Below are positions 7,796 through 12,948 of a DNA stretch of 16,879 bases, piece after piece. The notes beneath the pieces are model-generated. The model was not told the origin of the DNA. It searched no databases and saw nothing but the letters and a program-made list of their open reading frames with translations. The stretch is taken from assembly GCA_045652245.1 (NCBI GenBank), contig JAZRTY010000017.1, forward strand, positions 1 through 16,879. The letters run 5' to 3'. The stretch's first letter is position 1; the number at the start of each line of letters is the position of its first letter. Origin of the DNA: SIG622 sp045652245. Lineage in GTDB: Bacteria > Bacillota > Clostridia > Oscillospirales > CAG-382. Both the position numbers and the translations under genes were made by a program.

Positions 7796-7804
7796 ATTAT
7801 ACCA
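7796..7804 (-). promoter_or_regulatory. Extended -10 promoter half in the IS110 left end
   Basis: The minus strand reads TGGTATAAT: a perfect TATAAT with the TGn extension. No good -35 box lies 16-18 nt upstream. In IS110 circles a -35 box from the opposite end can complete the promoter; TTGACT on the minus strand at 6367-6372 is a candidate. It would drive the bridge RNA and transposase. Confidence 0.45.
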
Positions 7805-7860
7805 TAGTTCTTGGAGAGGAACTCTAAAAACTACTACTATTTATTATACGAGGTCAAACT

Positions 7861-8184
7861 ATGAAAATACAGGAATGCGTCTTTGACAAAATCGAAGATG
7901 CTTACAACGAATTCAAAGAGGAAATGCTGAAGAAAGATCCCGAAGAGATTTTCGAGAAGGCTTATAAGATATCCATTATTACGGAAATCTTTGATATACT
8001 TTTCGATTCCTACGAGTTCACACCGTACGAGGCTGAAATCGTACTTGAGTTCAAGGGCAATATTCTTGAACAGGTTTATGATGAATGGCTGAAGAGCGAC
8101 AACGGAATCCGCGAGGATGTGGAACAGAGTATCGACAAGACTTTTGTACTTCTTGGGCAGGTTGTAGCAAGATACGCATCTTAA
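7861..8184 (+). CDS. DUF3848-like small protein, 107 aa
   Basis: An acidic, mainly helical protein. The segment K-K-D-P-E-E-I-F-E-K-A-Y-K-I-S-I-I-T-E-I (about 24-43) and the following F-T-P-Y-E-A-E-I-V-L-E recall the DUF3848 family, common in gut Clostridia conjugative elements; this is from memory of the pattern. Function unknown. A weak CGAGG precedes ATG 7861. The gene is followed by a strong terminator at 8205-8250, so it ends a transcription unit. If the IS110 copy is recent, it may once have been the last gene of the operon to its left. Confidence 0.7.
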   Translation: MKIQECVFDKIEDAYNEFKEEMLKKDPEEIFEKAYKISIITEIFDILFDSYEFTPYEAEIVLEFKGNILEQVYDEWLKSDNGIREDVEQSIDKTFVLLGQVVARYAS

Positions 8185-8204
8185 TAGGAATACTTAAATA
8201 ATAT

Positions 8205-8250
8205 AAAGCTTATGTATGGGTAAAACTGTACATAAGCTTTTCTTTTTATC
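8205..8250 (+). terminator. Rho-independent terminator after the DUF3848-like gene
   Basis: AAAGCTTATGTA (8205-8216) pairs perfectly with TACATAAGCTTT (8229-8240). The stem is 12 bp, the loop 12 nt, and a T-rich TCTTTTTATC tract follows. Confidence 0.8.
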
Positions 8251-8273
8251 TCTTGGCAAAATGTTCAATATAG

Positions 8274-8302
8274 TTGACAAAACGGCGAGTTTTGTTTATA
8301 AT
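8274..8302 (+). promoter_or_regulatory. Consensus sigma-A promoter with operator inside the spacer
   Basis: TTGACA (8274-8279), a 17-nt spacer and TATAAT (8297-8302) match the vegetative consensus exactly. Between the boxes is a perfect inverted repeat, CAAAAC-GGCGA-GTTTTG (8278-8294). A further TTTGTT/AACAAA pair flanks the -10 box (8291-8296, 8307-8312). A repressor bound here would block the polymerase, and the XRE-type gene 26 nt downstream is the obvious candidate for autoregulation. Confidence 0.75.
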
Positions 8303-8327
8303 ATTTAACAAACAGAGGTGAAGGATT

Positions 8328-8648
8328 TTGAACAGAAAGAAAGTTGTAATTATGCACGAGACACAAAAAAGACTATCTCAAATGGGCGAACAGATAAAGC
8401 TGGCAAGACTACGCCGAAACCTTTCAAGCGAACTTGTTGCTGAAAGAGCCGGTATCAGCAGAACAACTCTTTGGAATGTAGAAAAAGGAGAGCCTTCCGT
8501 TGCCATAGGTGCATATGCCGCAGTTCTTCATGCGATTAATGGTATGGATAGAGATTTAATTCTTGTTGCTAAAGATGAAGATCTCAGCCAAAAGATGCAC
8601 GAATTAAATATACAAGTAAAAAAGCATTCGTCGCATAAGCATAAATAA
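8328..8648 (+). CDS. XRE-family transcriptional regulator (HipB-like)
   Basis: A 106-residue DNA-binding protein with an XRE helix-turn-helix at about residues 18-75: Q-I-K-L-A-R-L-R-R-N-L-S, then A-E-R-A-G-I-S-R-T-T-L-W-N-V-E-K-G-E-P. This matches the HipB-like antitoxin/repressor pattern. The C-terminus is basic with His/Lys repeats. The start is TTG 8328, behind GAGGTGAAGG; an internal ATG at 8352 is less well placed. It lies right behind a perfect promoter with an operator-like repeat, suggesting strong but self-limited expression. HipB proteins usually pair with a HipA kinase, but no HipA gene follows, so this is an orphan regulator, perhaps of the element itself. Confidence 0.85.
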   Translation: MNRKKVVIMHETQKRLSQMGEQIKLARLRRNLSSELVAERAGISRTTLWNVEKGEPSVAIGAYAAVLHAINGMDRDLILVAKDEDLSQKMHELNIQVKKHSSHKHK

Positions 8649-8785
8649 ATAAATAAAAAAGTAATTTAATTTCATAAATTAAATAATGCGTCCGGCGTTT
8701 AGTGCTTGTGAAAGCAAATAACACATTTGATCTGATATCAAATCAATATGCCACAGCCACCGATATAATAGAATAACGTAATTCC

Positions 8786-8830
8786 AATACGGCTGCTATG
8801 AGATATATCATACCAGCCGTATTTTTATAT
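8786..8830 (+). terminator. Rho-independent terminator
   Basis: AATACGGCTG (8786-8795) and CAGCCGTATT (8814-8823) form a perfect 10-bp stem. The loop can itself pair through ATGA/TCAT. TTTATATAT follows. It probably ends the HipB-like transcript. Confidence 0.75.
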
Positions 8831-8993
8831 ATAATTCCACTTTTGAGACGAATTTGTTTTTTATAAGACATAAAAATACTTATTAAATTATTCAAGAGGA
8901 CTATTATATCAGATAAACCGCAGTTATATTACTTTAACACTTCATAAATACCAAAATATCCCTTACAGTTCTAAAAATGCTTGTTGCAGGCAT

Positions 8994-9015
8994 TCAAATA
9001 TTCGACAATATTTGA
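8994..9015 (+). promoter_or_regulatory. Operator-like palindrome before the second XRE gene
   Basis: TCAAATATT-CGAC-AATATTTGA is a perfect inverted repeat with 9-bp arms and a 4-nt centre, ending 27 nt before the GTG start. A TAAAAT box (9016-9021) directly abuts it and could be a -10. It is probably the binding site of the downstream XRE protein, giving autorepression. A clear -35 box was not found. Confidence 0.55.
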
Positions 9016-9042
9016 TAAAATATAAAGACAGGAAGTGATTTT

Positions 9043-9384
9043 GTGGATTATGAAGAAATGGGGCACAAATTAAGGGTTGAGCGAGTAAAGCTTAACTATA
9101 AGCAAGAATACCTTGCTGAAAAAATAGGTGTCCAACAAAAATATATATCAAAAATTGAGCACGGCGGAGCAAAGCCGGAGTTCGCTAAAATATATGAATT
9201 GGCAAATCTTTTAGGTGTTTCACTTGACTATCTTGCGGGACGTGAAAGTGCAACGACCGATGATTATCTTACAAACACCATATTAATTAGACTACAACTA
9301 CTATCCAGTAGTGAAAAAATACTTTTATTAGAGGCGATAGAATATTACATAAAATACTTAAAAGATAAAATTATGAAAGGGTGA
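9043..9384 (+). CDS. XRE-family transcriptional regulator (SinR/Xre-like)
   Basis: A 113-residue protein with a typical N-terminal XRE helix-turn-helix (about 8-64): L-R-V-E-R-V-K-L-N-Y-K-Q-E-Y-L-A-E-K-I-G-V, then Y-I-S-K-I-E-H-G, then L-L-G-V-S-L-D-Y-L-A-G-R. The C-terminal 45 residues look helical (L-S-S-S-E-K-I-L-L-L-E-A-I-E-Y-Y-I-K-Y-L) and could serve for oligomerisation. The start is GTG 9043, with AGGAAGTG 6 nt or more upstream; the ATG at 9058 is an alternative. Repressors of this size usually control excision or transfer genes in conjugative elements. The palindrome at 8994-9015 is its likely own operator. Confidence 0.85.
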   Translation: MDYEEMGHKLRVERVKLNYKQEYLAEKIGVQQKYISKIEHGGAKPEFAKIYELANLLGVSLDYLAGRESATTDDYLTNTILIRLQLLSSSEKILLLEAIEYYIKYLKDKIMKG

Positions 9385-9462
9385 ATGACCGTGAAAAGGG
9401 TGTTGCTTTTTACTATGCAGAGAATTTTGATGCAGCACTTCGGTCATAGCCTGCGGATATAA
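9385..9462 (+). CDS. Possible 25-aa peptide right after the XRE gene
   Basis: ATG 9385 directly follows the stop of the XRE gene and has GAAAGGG just upstream, so re-initiation is possible. The frame runs 25 codons to a TAA and encodes a basic, hydrophobic peptide (V-L-L-F-T-M-Q-R-I-L-M-Q). The same DNA contains a distant ATGACCG/CGGTCAT inverted repeat (9385-9391, 9441-9447). The evidence is only the ribosome binding site and position; chance cannot be excluded. Confidence 0.25.
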   Translation: MTVKRVLLFTMQRILMQHFGHSLRI

Positions 9463-9493
9463 AAAGTTTTTATCGGTAGTACTTTGTATTATT

Positions 9494-9525
9494 GCACTAT
9501 GGCAGAAATGCTATAGTGCTTTTTT
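9494..9525 (+). terminator. Rho-independent terminator
   Basis: GCACTATGGC (9494-9503) pairs with GCTATAGTGC (9510-9519) in a 10-bp stem with one G-U pair and loop AGAAAT. Six Ts follow. It ends the XRE transcript. Confidence 0.8.
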
Positions 9526-9538
9526 AATAATACGGGTA

Positions 9539-9566
9539 TTGCCTATGACGAAAAAACGCCGACAAT
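9539..9566 (+). promoter_or_regulatory. Weak promoter candidate between two terminators
   Basis: TTGCCT (9539-9544) and GACAAT (9561-9566) are spaced by 16 nt. The match is moderate. It is proposed mainly because the sigma-like operon downstream needs a start point after the terminator at 9494-9525. If real, its RNA would pass through the terminator-like hairpin at 9593-9644. Confidence 0.3.
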
Positions 9567-9592
9567 ACTTTTCTAAATTTATACTTGTTTAC

Positions 9593-9644
9593 AAGGACAA
9601 TAAGAATTCTGTTCTAAGGATTTTTATTGTCCTTTTTATTTTTT
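9593..9644 (+). terminator. Strong terminator-like hairpin, possible attenuator
   Basis: AAGGACAATAA (9593-9603) and TTATTGTCCTT (9624-9634) form a perfect 11-bp stem followed by TTTATTTTTT. It lies upstream of the leader ORF and sigma-like gene. If the promoter lies before it, it works as an attenuator, as known upstream of tet(M) in Tn916. If not, it is a second, back-up terminator. Confidence 0.75.
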
Positions 9645-9665
9645 ACTCAATCAGAGGGCCTCCTC

Positions 9666-9704
9666 TTGTATCTCCCTAACCAAATAAAAAACAAGGAGAT
9701 ACAA
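9666..9704 (+). promoter_or_regulatory. Hairpin hiding the Shine-Dalgarno of the leader ORF
   Basis: TTGTATCTCC (9666-9675) is the exact complement of GGAGATACAA (9695-9704), with a 19-nt A-rich loop. The right arm contains the GGAG that would serve ATG 9706. When folded, initiation at the leader peptide, and through coupling the sigma-like gene, should be reduced. This is inferred from pairing only. Confidence 0.55.
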
Positions 9705-9705
9705 A

Positions 9706-9828
9706 ATGAAGAAAATTAAAAATTTTATCAAAAAGTGGGCAATTCGGGTAACCTCGATTGTCATTATATTACAGAGGCATCAAACTTCTTTTCATTTTTT
9801 TGAAAAGGAGGGCTATTGCCATGAGTGA
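9706..9828 (+). CDS. 40-aa leader peptide candidate
   Basis: ATG 9706 follows AAGGAG and opens a frame of 40 codons. The frame ends in a TGA inside the next gene, overlapping its ATG by 8 nt. The peptide starts M-K-K-I-K-N-F-I-K-K-W-A-I-R, then has a short hydrophobic run (T-S-I-V-I-I-L). The overlap and the hairpin over its ribosome binding site suggest a regulatory leader coupled to the sigma-like gene rather than an enzyme. No family is recognised. It could be a by-product of the ribosome binding site region. Confidence 0.5.
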   Translation: MKKIKNFIKKWAIRVTSIVIILQRHQTSFHFFEKEGYCHE

Positions 9829-10234
9829 GAATACGATAATTGTGAACCGATTCAAAAAGTTTATTCGGGTGTCACTTCAAAATCACTCTATCAATTTACA
9901 CAAAAAGCATAGCAGACTCAAGGAACTGGAAATTGAACTTGAAGACGCTATGCTGTACGATGAAGCCATATATGACGAGTACTCTTTCCTTGAGAACTTC
10001 GTCAGGGTTATGGACTTTAATATGATGGTAAAAAACGATTTGTTGTATGAAGCTCTAAATTCTATGGAGCAAAAGCACAGAGACATCGTATATCTCAGCC
10101 TTTGTGAAAGTTGGAGTGATAATCGCATCGGTAAAAGGCTCAACATGTCACGGTCAAGCGTACAGAGAATTAAAAAGCAACTGCACGATGAGCTCAGAAA
10201 AAAACTTATCGGAGGTGAAGAAGATGATGAATGA
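9821..10234 (+). CDS. Sigma-70 region 4-like regulator (Tn916 ORF7 type)
   Basis: A 137-residue protein. The N-terminal half is helical and charged. The C-terminal part (about 70-130) has L-N-S-M-E-Q-K-H-R-D-I-V-Y-L-S, then S-D-N-R-I-G-K-R-L-N-M-S-R-S-S-V-Q-R-I-K-K, the region 4 helix-turn-helix of sigma factors. An N-D-L-L-Y-E-A-L segment before it is as in ORF7 of Tn916. Start ATG 9821 has AGGAGGG 8 nt upstream; the frame extends upstream but without such a site. The end overlaps the next gene by 11 nt. In Tn916, ORF7 and ORF8 activate transcription towards excision and transfer; the same job is likely here. Confidence 0.85.
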   Translation: MSENTIIVNRFKKFIRVSLQNHSINLHKKHSRLKELEIELEDAMLYDEAIYDEYSFLENFVRVMDFNMMVKNDLLYEALNSMEQKHRDIVYLSLCESWSDNRIGKRLNMSRSSVQRIKKQLHDELRKKLIGGEEDDE

Positions 10235-10457
10235 AAAAAAGGCTGAATTAACATACGAGATAATTTGTGATGCAATAAATGGCAACGAAGAAGCAGAAGA
10301 GCTTATTCTTACATACTACGAGCCGTATATTATCAAGCTCTCAAAGGTTCCCGTTATCAGTTCAAGCGGACAGATAAGATATGTTATAGACGAGGATATT
10401 TATATGAGCTTAAAGCTCAAGCTACATGAGTTGATTCTCGGATATGAAATAGCATAA
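10224..10457 (+). CDS. HTH_16-type regulator (Tn916 ORF8 type)
   Basis: A 77-residue protein with the typical pattern of the short HTH domain found in conjugative transposons: Y-E-I-I-C-D-A-I-N-G-N-E-E-A-E-E-L-I-L, then Y-Y-E-P-Y-I-I-K-L-S, then D-E-D-I-Y-M-S-L-K-L-K-L-H-E-L-I-L. GGAGGTGA (10211-10218) serves ATG 10224 or the ATG at 10227. The gene overlaps the sigma-like gene and is surely co-translated with it. As in Tn916, the pair probably forms a sigma-like activator of element functions. No terminator with a U-run follows directly. Confidence 0.85.
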   Translation: MMNEKKAELTYEIICDAINGNEEAEELILTYYEPYIIKLSKVPVISSSGQIRYVIDEDIYMSLKLKLHELILGYEIA

Positions 10458-10530
10458 ACCAACTCCTTGAGCCGGCTCCTCGAAGATATTATTTATTTGC
10501 GGGGAACCGAATCTTAACTGTCATTTTCGC

Positions 10531-10559
10531 AAAGCATATCTTTTTTCAAGGTATGCTTT
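10531..10559 (+). repeat. Hairpin downstream of the ORF8-like gene
   Basis: AAAGCATATCTT (10531-10542) and AAGGTATGCTTT (10548-10559) pair over 12 bp with one G-U pair and a TTTTC loop. No U-run follows on either strand, so it is at best a weak terminator; it may protect the 3' end of the regulator mRNA. The rest of 10458-10590 shows nothing else I can name. Confidence 0.5.
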
Positions 10560-10591
10560 CCAAAAATGATATTTACATCATTTCCTGATCT

Positions 10592-10620
10592 TTGACAATA
10601 TTGAATAGCACCTTTTTAAT
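10592..10620 (+). promoter_or_regulatory. Promoter of the structured RNA region
   Basis: TTGACA (10592-10597), a spacer of 17 nt and TTTAAT (10615-10620) form a strong sigma-A-like promoter. The predicted RNA start is about 10627, exactly where the paired and folded region begins. Confidence 0.65.
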
Positions 10621-10626
10621 CGTAAA

Positions 10627-10840
10627 GCCGTGCGGCTGTGAAAGCGGCAGCACTTGAATCGGTACGCCAGGACTTCGAACTTTTTTGTTGCGAACGAGCG
10701 AGAAATACCGAGTTCTAAACCTATACTCAGGCATATAGGAATGCAATGAAACGCACGGCCAGTAATTGATACTTGTGTACGCACCTCGCGGAGTACCCGG
10801 GAGAGCTGAAATGCTATGTACGCCGATTGCCTTCGGCTGT
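10627..10840 (+). ncRNA. Candidate structured non-coding RNA or long 5' leader
   Basis: Directly after a good promoter lies a G/C-richer stretch without a convincing reading frame. GCCGTGCG (10627-10634) pairs perfectly with CGCACGGC (10752-10759), closing a 133-nt domain. Inside are TCGGTA/TACCGA (10659-10664, 10706-10711), TTCGAAC/GTTgCGAA around a T6 loop (10674-10694) and CCTATA/TATAGG (10720-10739). A local GAAA-tetraloop hairpin (10630-10653) competes with the closing stem. GCCGA/TCGGC (10822-10837) follows outside. The alternatives look like a switch. It may end near 10840 or run on into the gene at 10885. No known RNA class was recognised with certainty. Confidence 0.55.
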
Positions 10841-10884
10841 TAAAAAGGGGCGTTATAAATCATTTCAGAATATAAAGGAAAATT

Positions 10885-11142
10885 GTGGCAACAATAAACG
10901 CAGAGGTGAAAAAATTGAGTGAAAAAATAAATAATACCGACAATGTGCTTTCATCTTTGGTTGATATAAGAGATGTTAAGATTGATAAAAGTCTTCCCAC
11001 CGAAGAACGTATAAAGTCTTATGTGGAACAAATCAAAAACCCTTATAAATTCAAAGTTGGAGATGTGATAGTAAAAGTTTCTTTTTCCGGAAATGAAAAC
11101 ACCATAAGTGATAATTTTGTAAATATGATAGCAAATATGTAA
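10885..11142 (+). CDS. Small conserved element protein (DUF6870-like)
   Basis: An 85-residue protein whose core (V-D-I-R-D-V-K-I-D-K-S-L-P-T-E-E-R-I, then Q-I-K-N-P-Y-K-F-K-V-G-D, then V-K-V-S-F) matches a small family seen just before the recombinase genes of many Clostridia conjugative elements. I associate it with DUF6870, from memory. Function unknown; possibly a recombination or excision helper. The start is uncertain. GTG 10885 has AAGGA upstream, whereas TTG 10915 has a better AGAGGTGA 6 nt upstream and would give 75 residues. It is separated from the first recombinase by about 150 nt with its own control signals. Confidence 0.7.
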   Translation: MATINAEVKKLSEKINNTDNVLSSLVDIRDVKIDKSLPTEERIKSYVEQIKNPYKFKVGDVIVKVSFSGNENTISDNFVNMIANM

Positions 11143-11170
11143 TTTCCGGAATTGTTTCAAAAAATTACAT
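11137..11170 (+). repeat. Hairpin over the stop codon of the DUF6870-like gene
   Basis: ATGTAATTT (11137-11145) and AAATTACAT (11162-11170) form a perfect 9-bp stem whose loop contains the palindrome TTCCGGAA's core. No U-run follows. It may be a weak terminator or stability hairpin between this gene and the recombinases. Confidence 0.45.
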
Positions 11171-11176
11171 CCGAAT

Positions 11177-11191
11177 TTTGCAATTTGCAAA
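11177..11191 (+). promoter_or_regulatory. Small palindrome and possible recombinase promoter
   Basis: TTTGCA-ATT-TGCAAA is a perfect 15-nt palindrome overlapping a possible -35 box (TTGCAA, 11185-11190). Several -10-like A/T hexamers follow (11204-11221), but none has an ideal fit. It is a candidate operator/promoter for the recombinase operon starting at 11296; evidence is weak. Confidence 0.3.
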
Positions 11192-11295
11192 CTGGATTTT
11201 TGCTTTAATATATGTTATTATATTTACGGACAAAATACAGCGAAACTCCGGTTATGTTTGAGGGCAACCTTATAAAGTAACAGGAGCGGTTTATT

Positions 11296-12948
11296 ATGCA
11301 AATAATTAAAGATATCGATTACAGAGCCGCCATTTATCTTAGACTTTCTAAAGATGATGGCGACTTGTCGCTTTCCGGCGGTAAAAACGAAAGTAACAGT
11401 ATTGCAAGCCAACGCCTTTTAATAAAGGACTTCTTAAAAAAGTACCCCGAGATAACAGTTTATGAAGAATACTGCGATGATGGTTACACAGGTACAAATT
11501 TTGACAGACCTCGATTTCAGGATATGATTGCCGATGTAAAAAAAGGAATCGTAAACTGCATTATTGTAAAAGACCTGTCGAGATTCGGAAGAGAGTACAT
11601 CGAAAGCGGTAGATACATCGAAAAGATATTTCCGTCACTTGGTGTAAGATTTATCGCTATAAACGATAACTATGATAATGTGGCGGATAATTCTGCAGCA
11701 AACGATTTCATTCTTCCTTTTAAGAACCTCATAAACGACTCTTATTGCAGGGATATTTCTGTAAAAGTAAGAAGTAACCTTGATGTTAAGAGAAGAAACG
11801 GAGAATTTGTCGGCAGTCGTGTTGTTTATGGCTACAGACGTTCTTCCGAAAGTAAGAACAAACTTGTAGTTGATGAAACTGCGGCTTCGGTTGTCAAAGA
11901 CATCTTTCGGATGAAAACTGAAGGTATGAGTGCTGAGCGTATTGCAGATAGCTTAAACGCAAGTGGTGTTCTTTCTCCCATCGAGTATAAGAAAGCAAAC
12001 GGTTCAAAGGAAAAATACGCTTTTCAAAAGCATAAAAAAGCACTTTGGAGCGCTGTTGCAGTGCATAGAATTCTATCTAATGAAATCTACACAGGTACTC
12101 TTTTGCAAGGCAAAACTACAACACCCAACTACAAGGTAAAAAAGACTGTAAAAAAGTCTGAAAATGAGTGGTCGAGAACCGAAAATGTACACGAAGCAAT
12201 AATCTCAAAATCACAGTTTGAGTTGGTTCAAAGAATATTGCTCGATGATACCAGAAGTCCGAAAGGAAAAGACAAGGTTCACATCTTTTCAGGCAAGGTC
12301 TTTTGCGCCGACTGCAAAAGCACTATGGTTCGCAAGGTTTCCAAAAGCGGAAACAAAGAATATGCTTACCTTATCTGCAATGGTCATAAGAAAGGCACAA
12401 CCAATTGCTTTCCTCACAATATAAAGGAAGAAGTGCTGTACGAAGCTGTATTTGCATTTGTTAAATATCAGCTTGACATTCTCCTTGAAATGGAGAGAGC
12501 TTTGAAAGCCATTGAAAATTTGGCGTGGGAAAAGCGAGAGGTTGAAAAGCTGAAAAGAAAAATCGCTGCACAAAATGAAGCCATTCAAAAAGTGAAGCGA
12601 TTGAAAGCAAGTCTTTATGAAGATCTCCGGGAAGAAATCATCACCGAAGACGAATATCATACCTATAAGAAAGAGTATGACGAAAAAATTGCGGCAATCG
12701 GGGAAACAATTATGTCCTTGGAAAGTGATCTGAACAGTGTTTCGGAGGGACTTACCGATAAGCAGGGCTGGCTTTCTCAGTTTACAAAATATAAAGGTAT
12801 AGAAAGCCTTAACAGAACAATAGTAGTTAATCTCATTGATAAAATCTATGTTGGTGCAAATAACGAAATAGAAGTTATAATGCGTCATAAGGACCAGTTT
12901 GCCGCAGCTTCCGAATTCATCGAACATCAGAAGAAGGAGGCGGTATAA
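11296..12948 (+). CDS. Large serine recombinase 1 of 3
   Basis: A 550-residue site-specific recombinase of the large serine (TnpX/TndX-type) family. The N-terminal resolvase domain has Y-L-R-L-S (catalytic S18, R16), E-S-N-S-I-A-S-Q-R, D-G-Y-T-G-T-N-F-D-R-P and V-K-D-L-S-R-F-G-R-E-Y (about 92-101). The recombinase domain follows (V-Y-G-Y-R at about 177), then a zinc ribbon (C337-x2-C340, C361, C371). A coiled-coil arm runs over about 400-475, as needed for synapsis in this family. The start ATG has AGGAG 9 nt upstream. It is the first gene of a three-recombinase operon; its stop directly abuts the TTG start of the next. Integrity of all motifs suggests activity. Confidence 0.92.
   Translation: MQIIKDIDYRAAIYLRLSKDDGDLSLSGGKNESNSIASQRLLIKDFLKKYPEITVYEEYCDDGYTGTNFDRPRFQDMIADVKKGIVNCIIVKDLSRFGREYIESGRYIEKIFPSLGVRFIAINDNYDNVADNSAANDFILPFKNLINDSYCRDISVKVRSNLDVKRRNGEFVGSRVVYGYRRSSESKNKLVVDETAASVVKDIFRMKTEGMSAERIADSLNASGVLSPIEYKKANGSKEKYAFQKHKKALWSAVAVHRILSNEIYTGTLLQGKTTTPNYKVKKTVKKSENEWSRTENVHEAIISKSQFELVQRILLDDTRSPKGKDKVHIFSGKVFCADCKSTMVRKVSKSGNKEYAYLICNGHKKGTTNCFPHNIKEEVLYEAVFAFVKYQLDILLEMERALKAIENLAWEKREVEKLKRKIAAQNEAIQKVKRLKASLYEDLREEIITEDEYHTYKKEYDEKIAAIGETIMSLESDLNSVSEGLTDKQGWLSQFTKYKGIESLNRTIVVNLIDKIYVGANNEIEVIMRHKDQFAAASEFIEHQKKEAV

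Larger units (their letters stand above)
6360..7815 (-). mobile_element. IS110-family insertion sequence (ends approximate)
   Basis: A complete transposase gene of the IS110 family lies on the minus strand against the surrounding operon. A short tail follows its stop and a long non-coding stretch (about 200 nt) precedes its start, as in the IS110 subgroup. These elements have no terminal inverted repeats, so the ends cannot be fixed from one copy. My limits rest on two cues. A minus-strand TTGACT (6367-6372) lies near one end and a minus-strand extended -10 TGGTATAAT (7796-7804) near the other. In this family a promoter is completed when the ends join in the circle. The element appears intact. 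It sits between the last gene of the first operon and the DUF3848-like gene. Confidence 0.75.
8649..9042 (+). other. Intergenic region with hairpins, no protein gene seen
   Basis: This A/T-rich 394-base stretch lies between the two regulator genes. It holds an A/T hairpin (ATTTAATTT-CAT-AAATTAAAT, 8664-8684), a second small hairpin (ATTTGAT...ATCAAAT, 8725-8743), the terminator at 8786-8830 and the operator-like repeat at 8994-9015. About 100 bases from 8830 to 8940 show nothing I can name. No open frame with a ribosome binding site was seen. A decayed gene (for example a former HipA partner) is possible, but no trace of one can be read. Confidence 0.5.

Noticed and set aside
10630..10653. 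GAAA-tetraloop hairpin starting with GTGCG, resembling group II intron domain V or 5' end
   Set aside because: The catalytic AGC triad pairing, a domain VI with a bulged A and a reverse transcriptase are not present. The resemblance rests on a short hairpin only.
10627..10840. Possible IscB-type omega RNA (HEARO)
   Set aside because: No IscB, TnpB or HNH gene lies next to it and I cannot match the consensus by eye, so it is kept only as an unclassified structured RNA.
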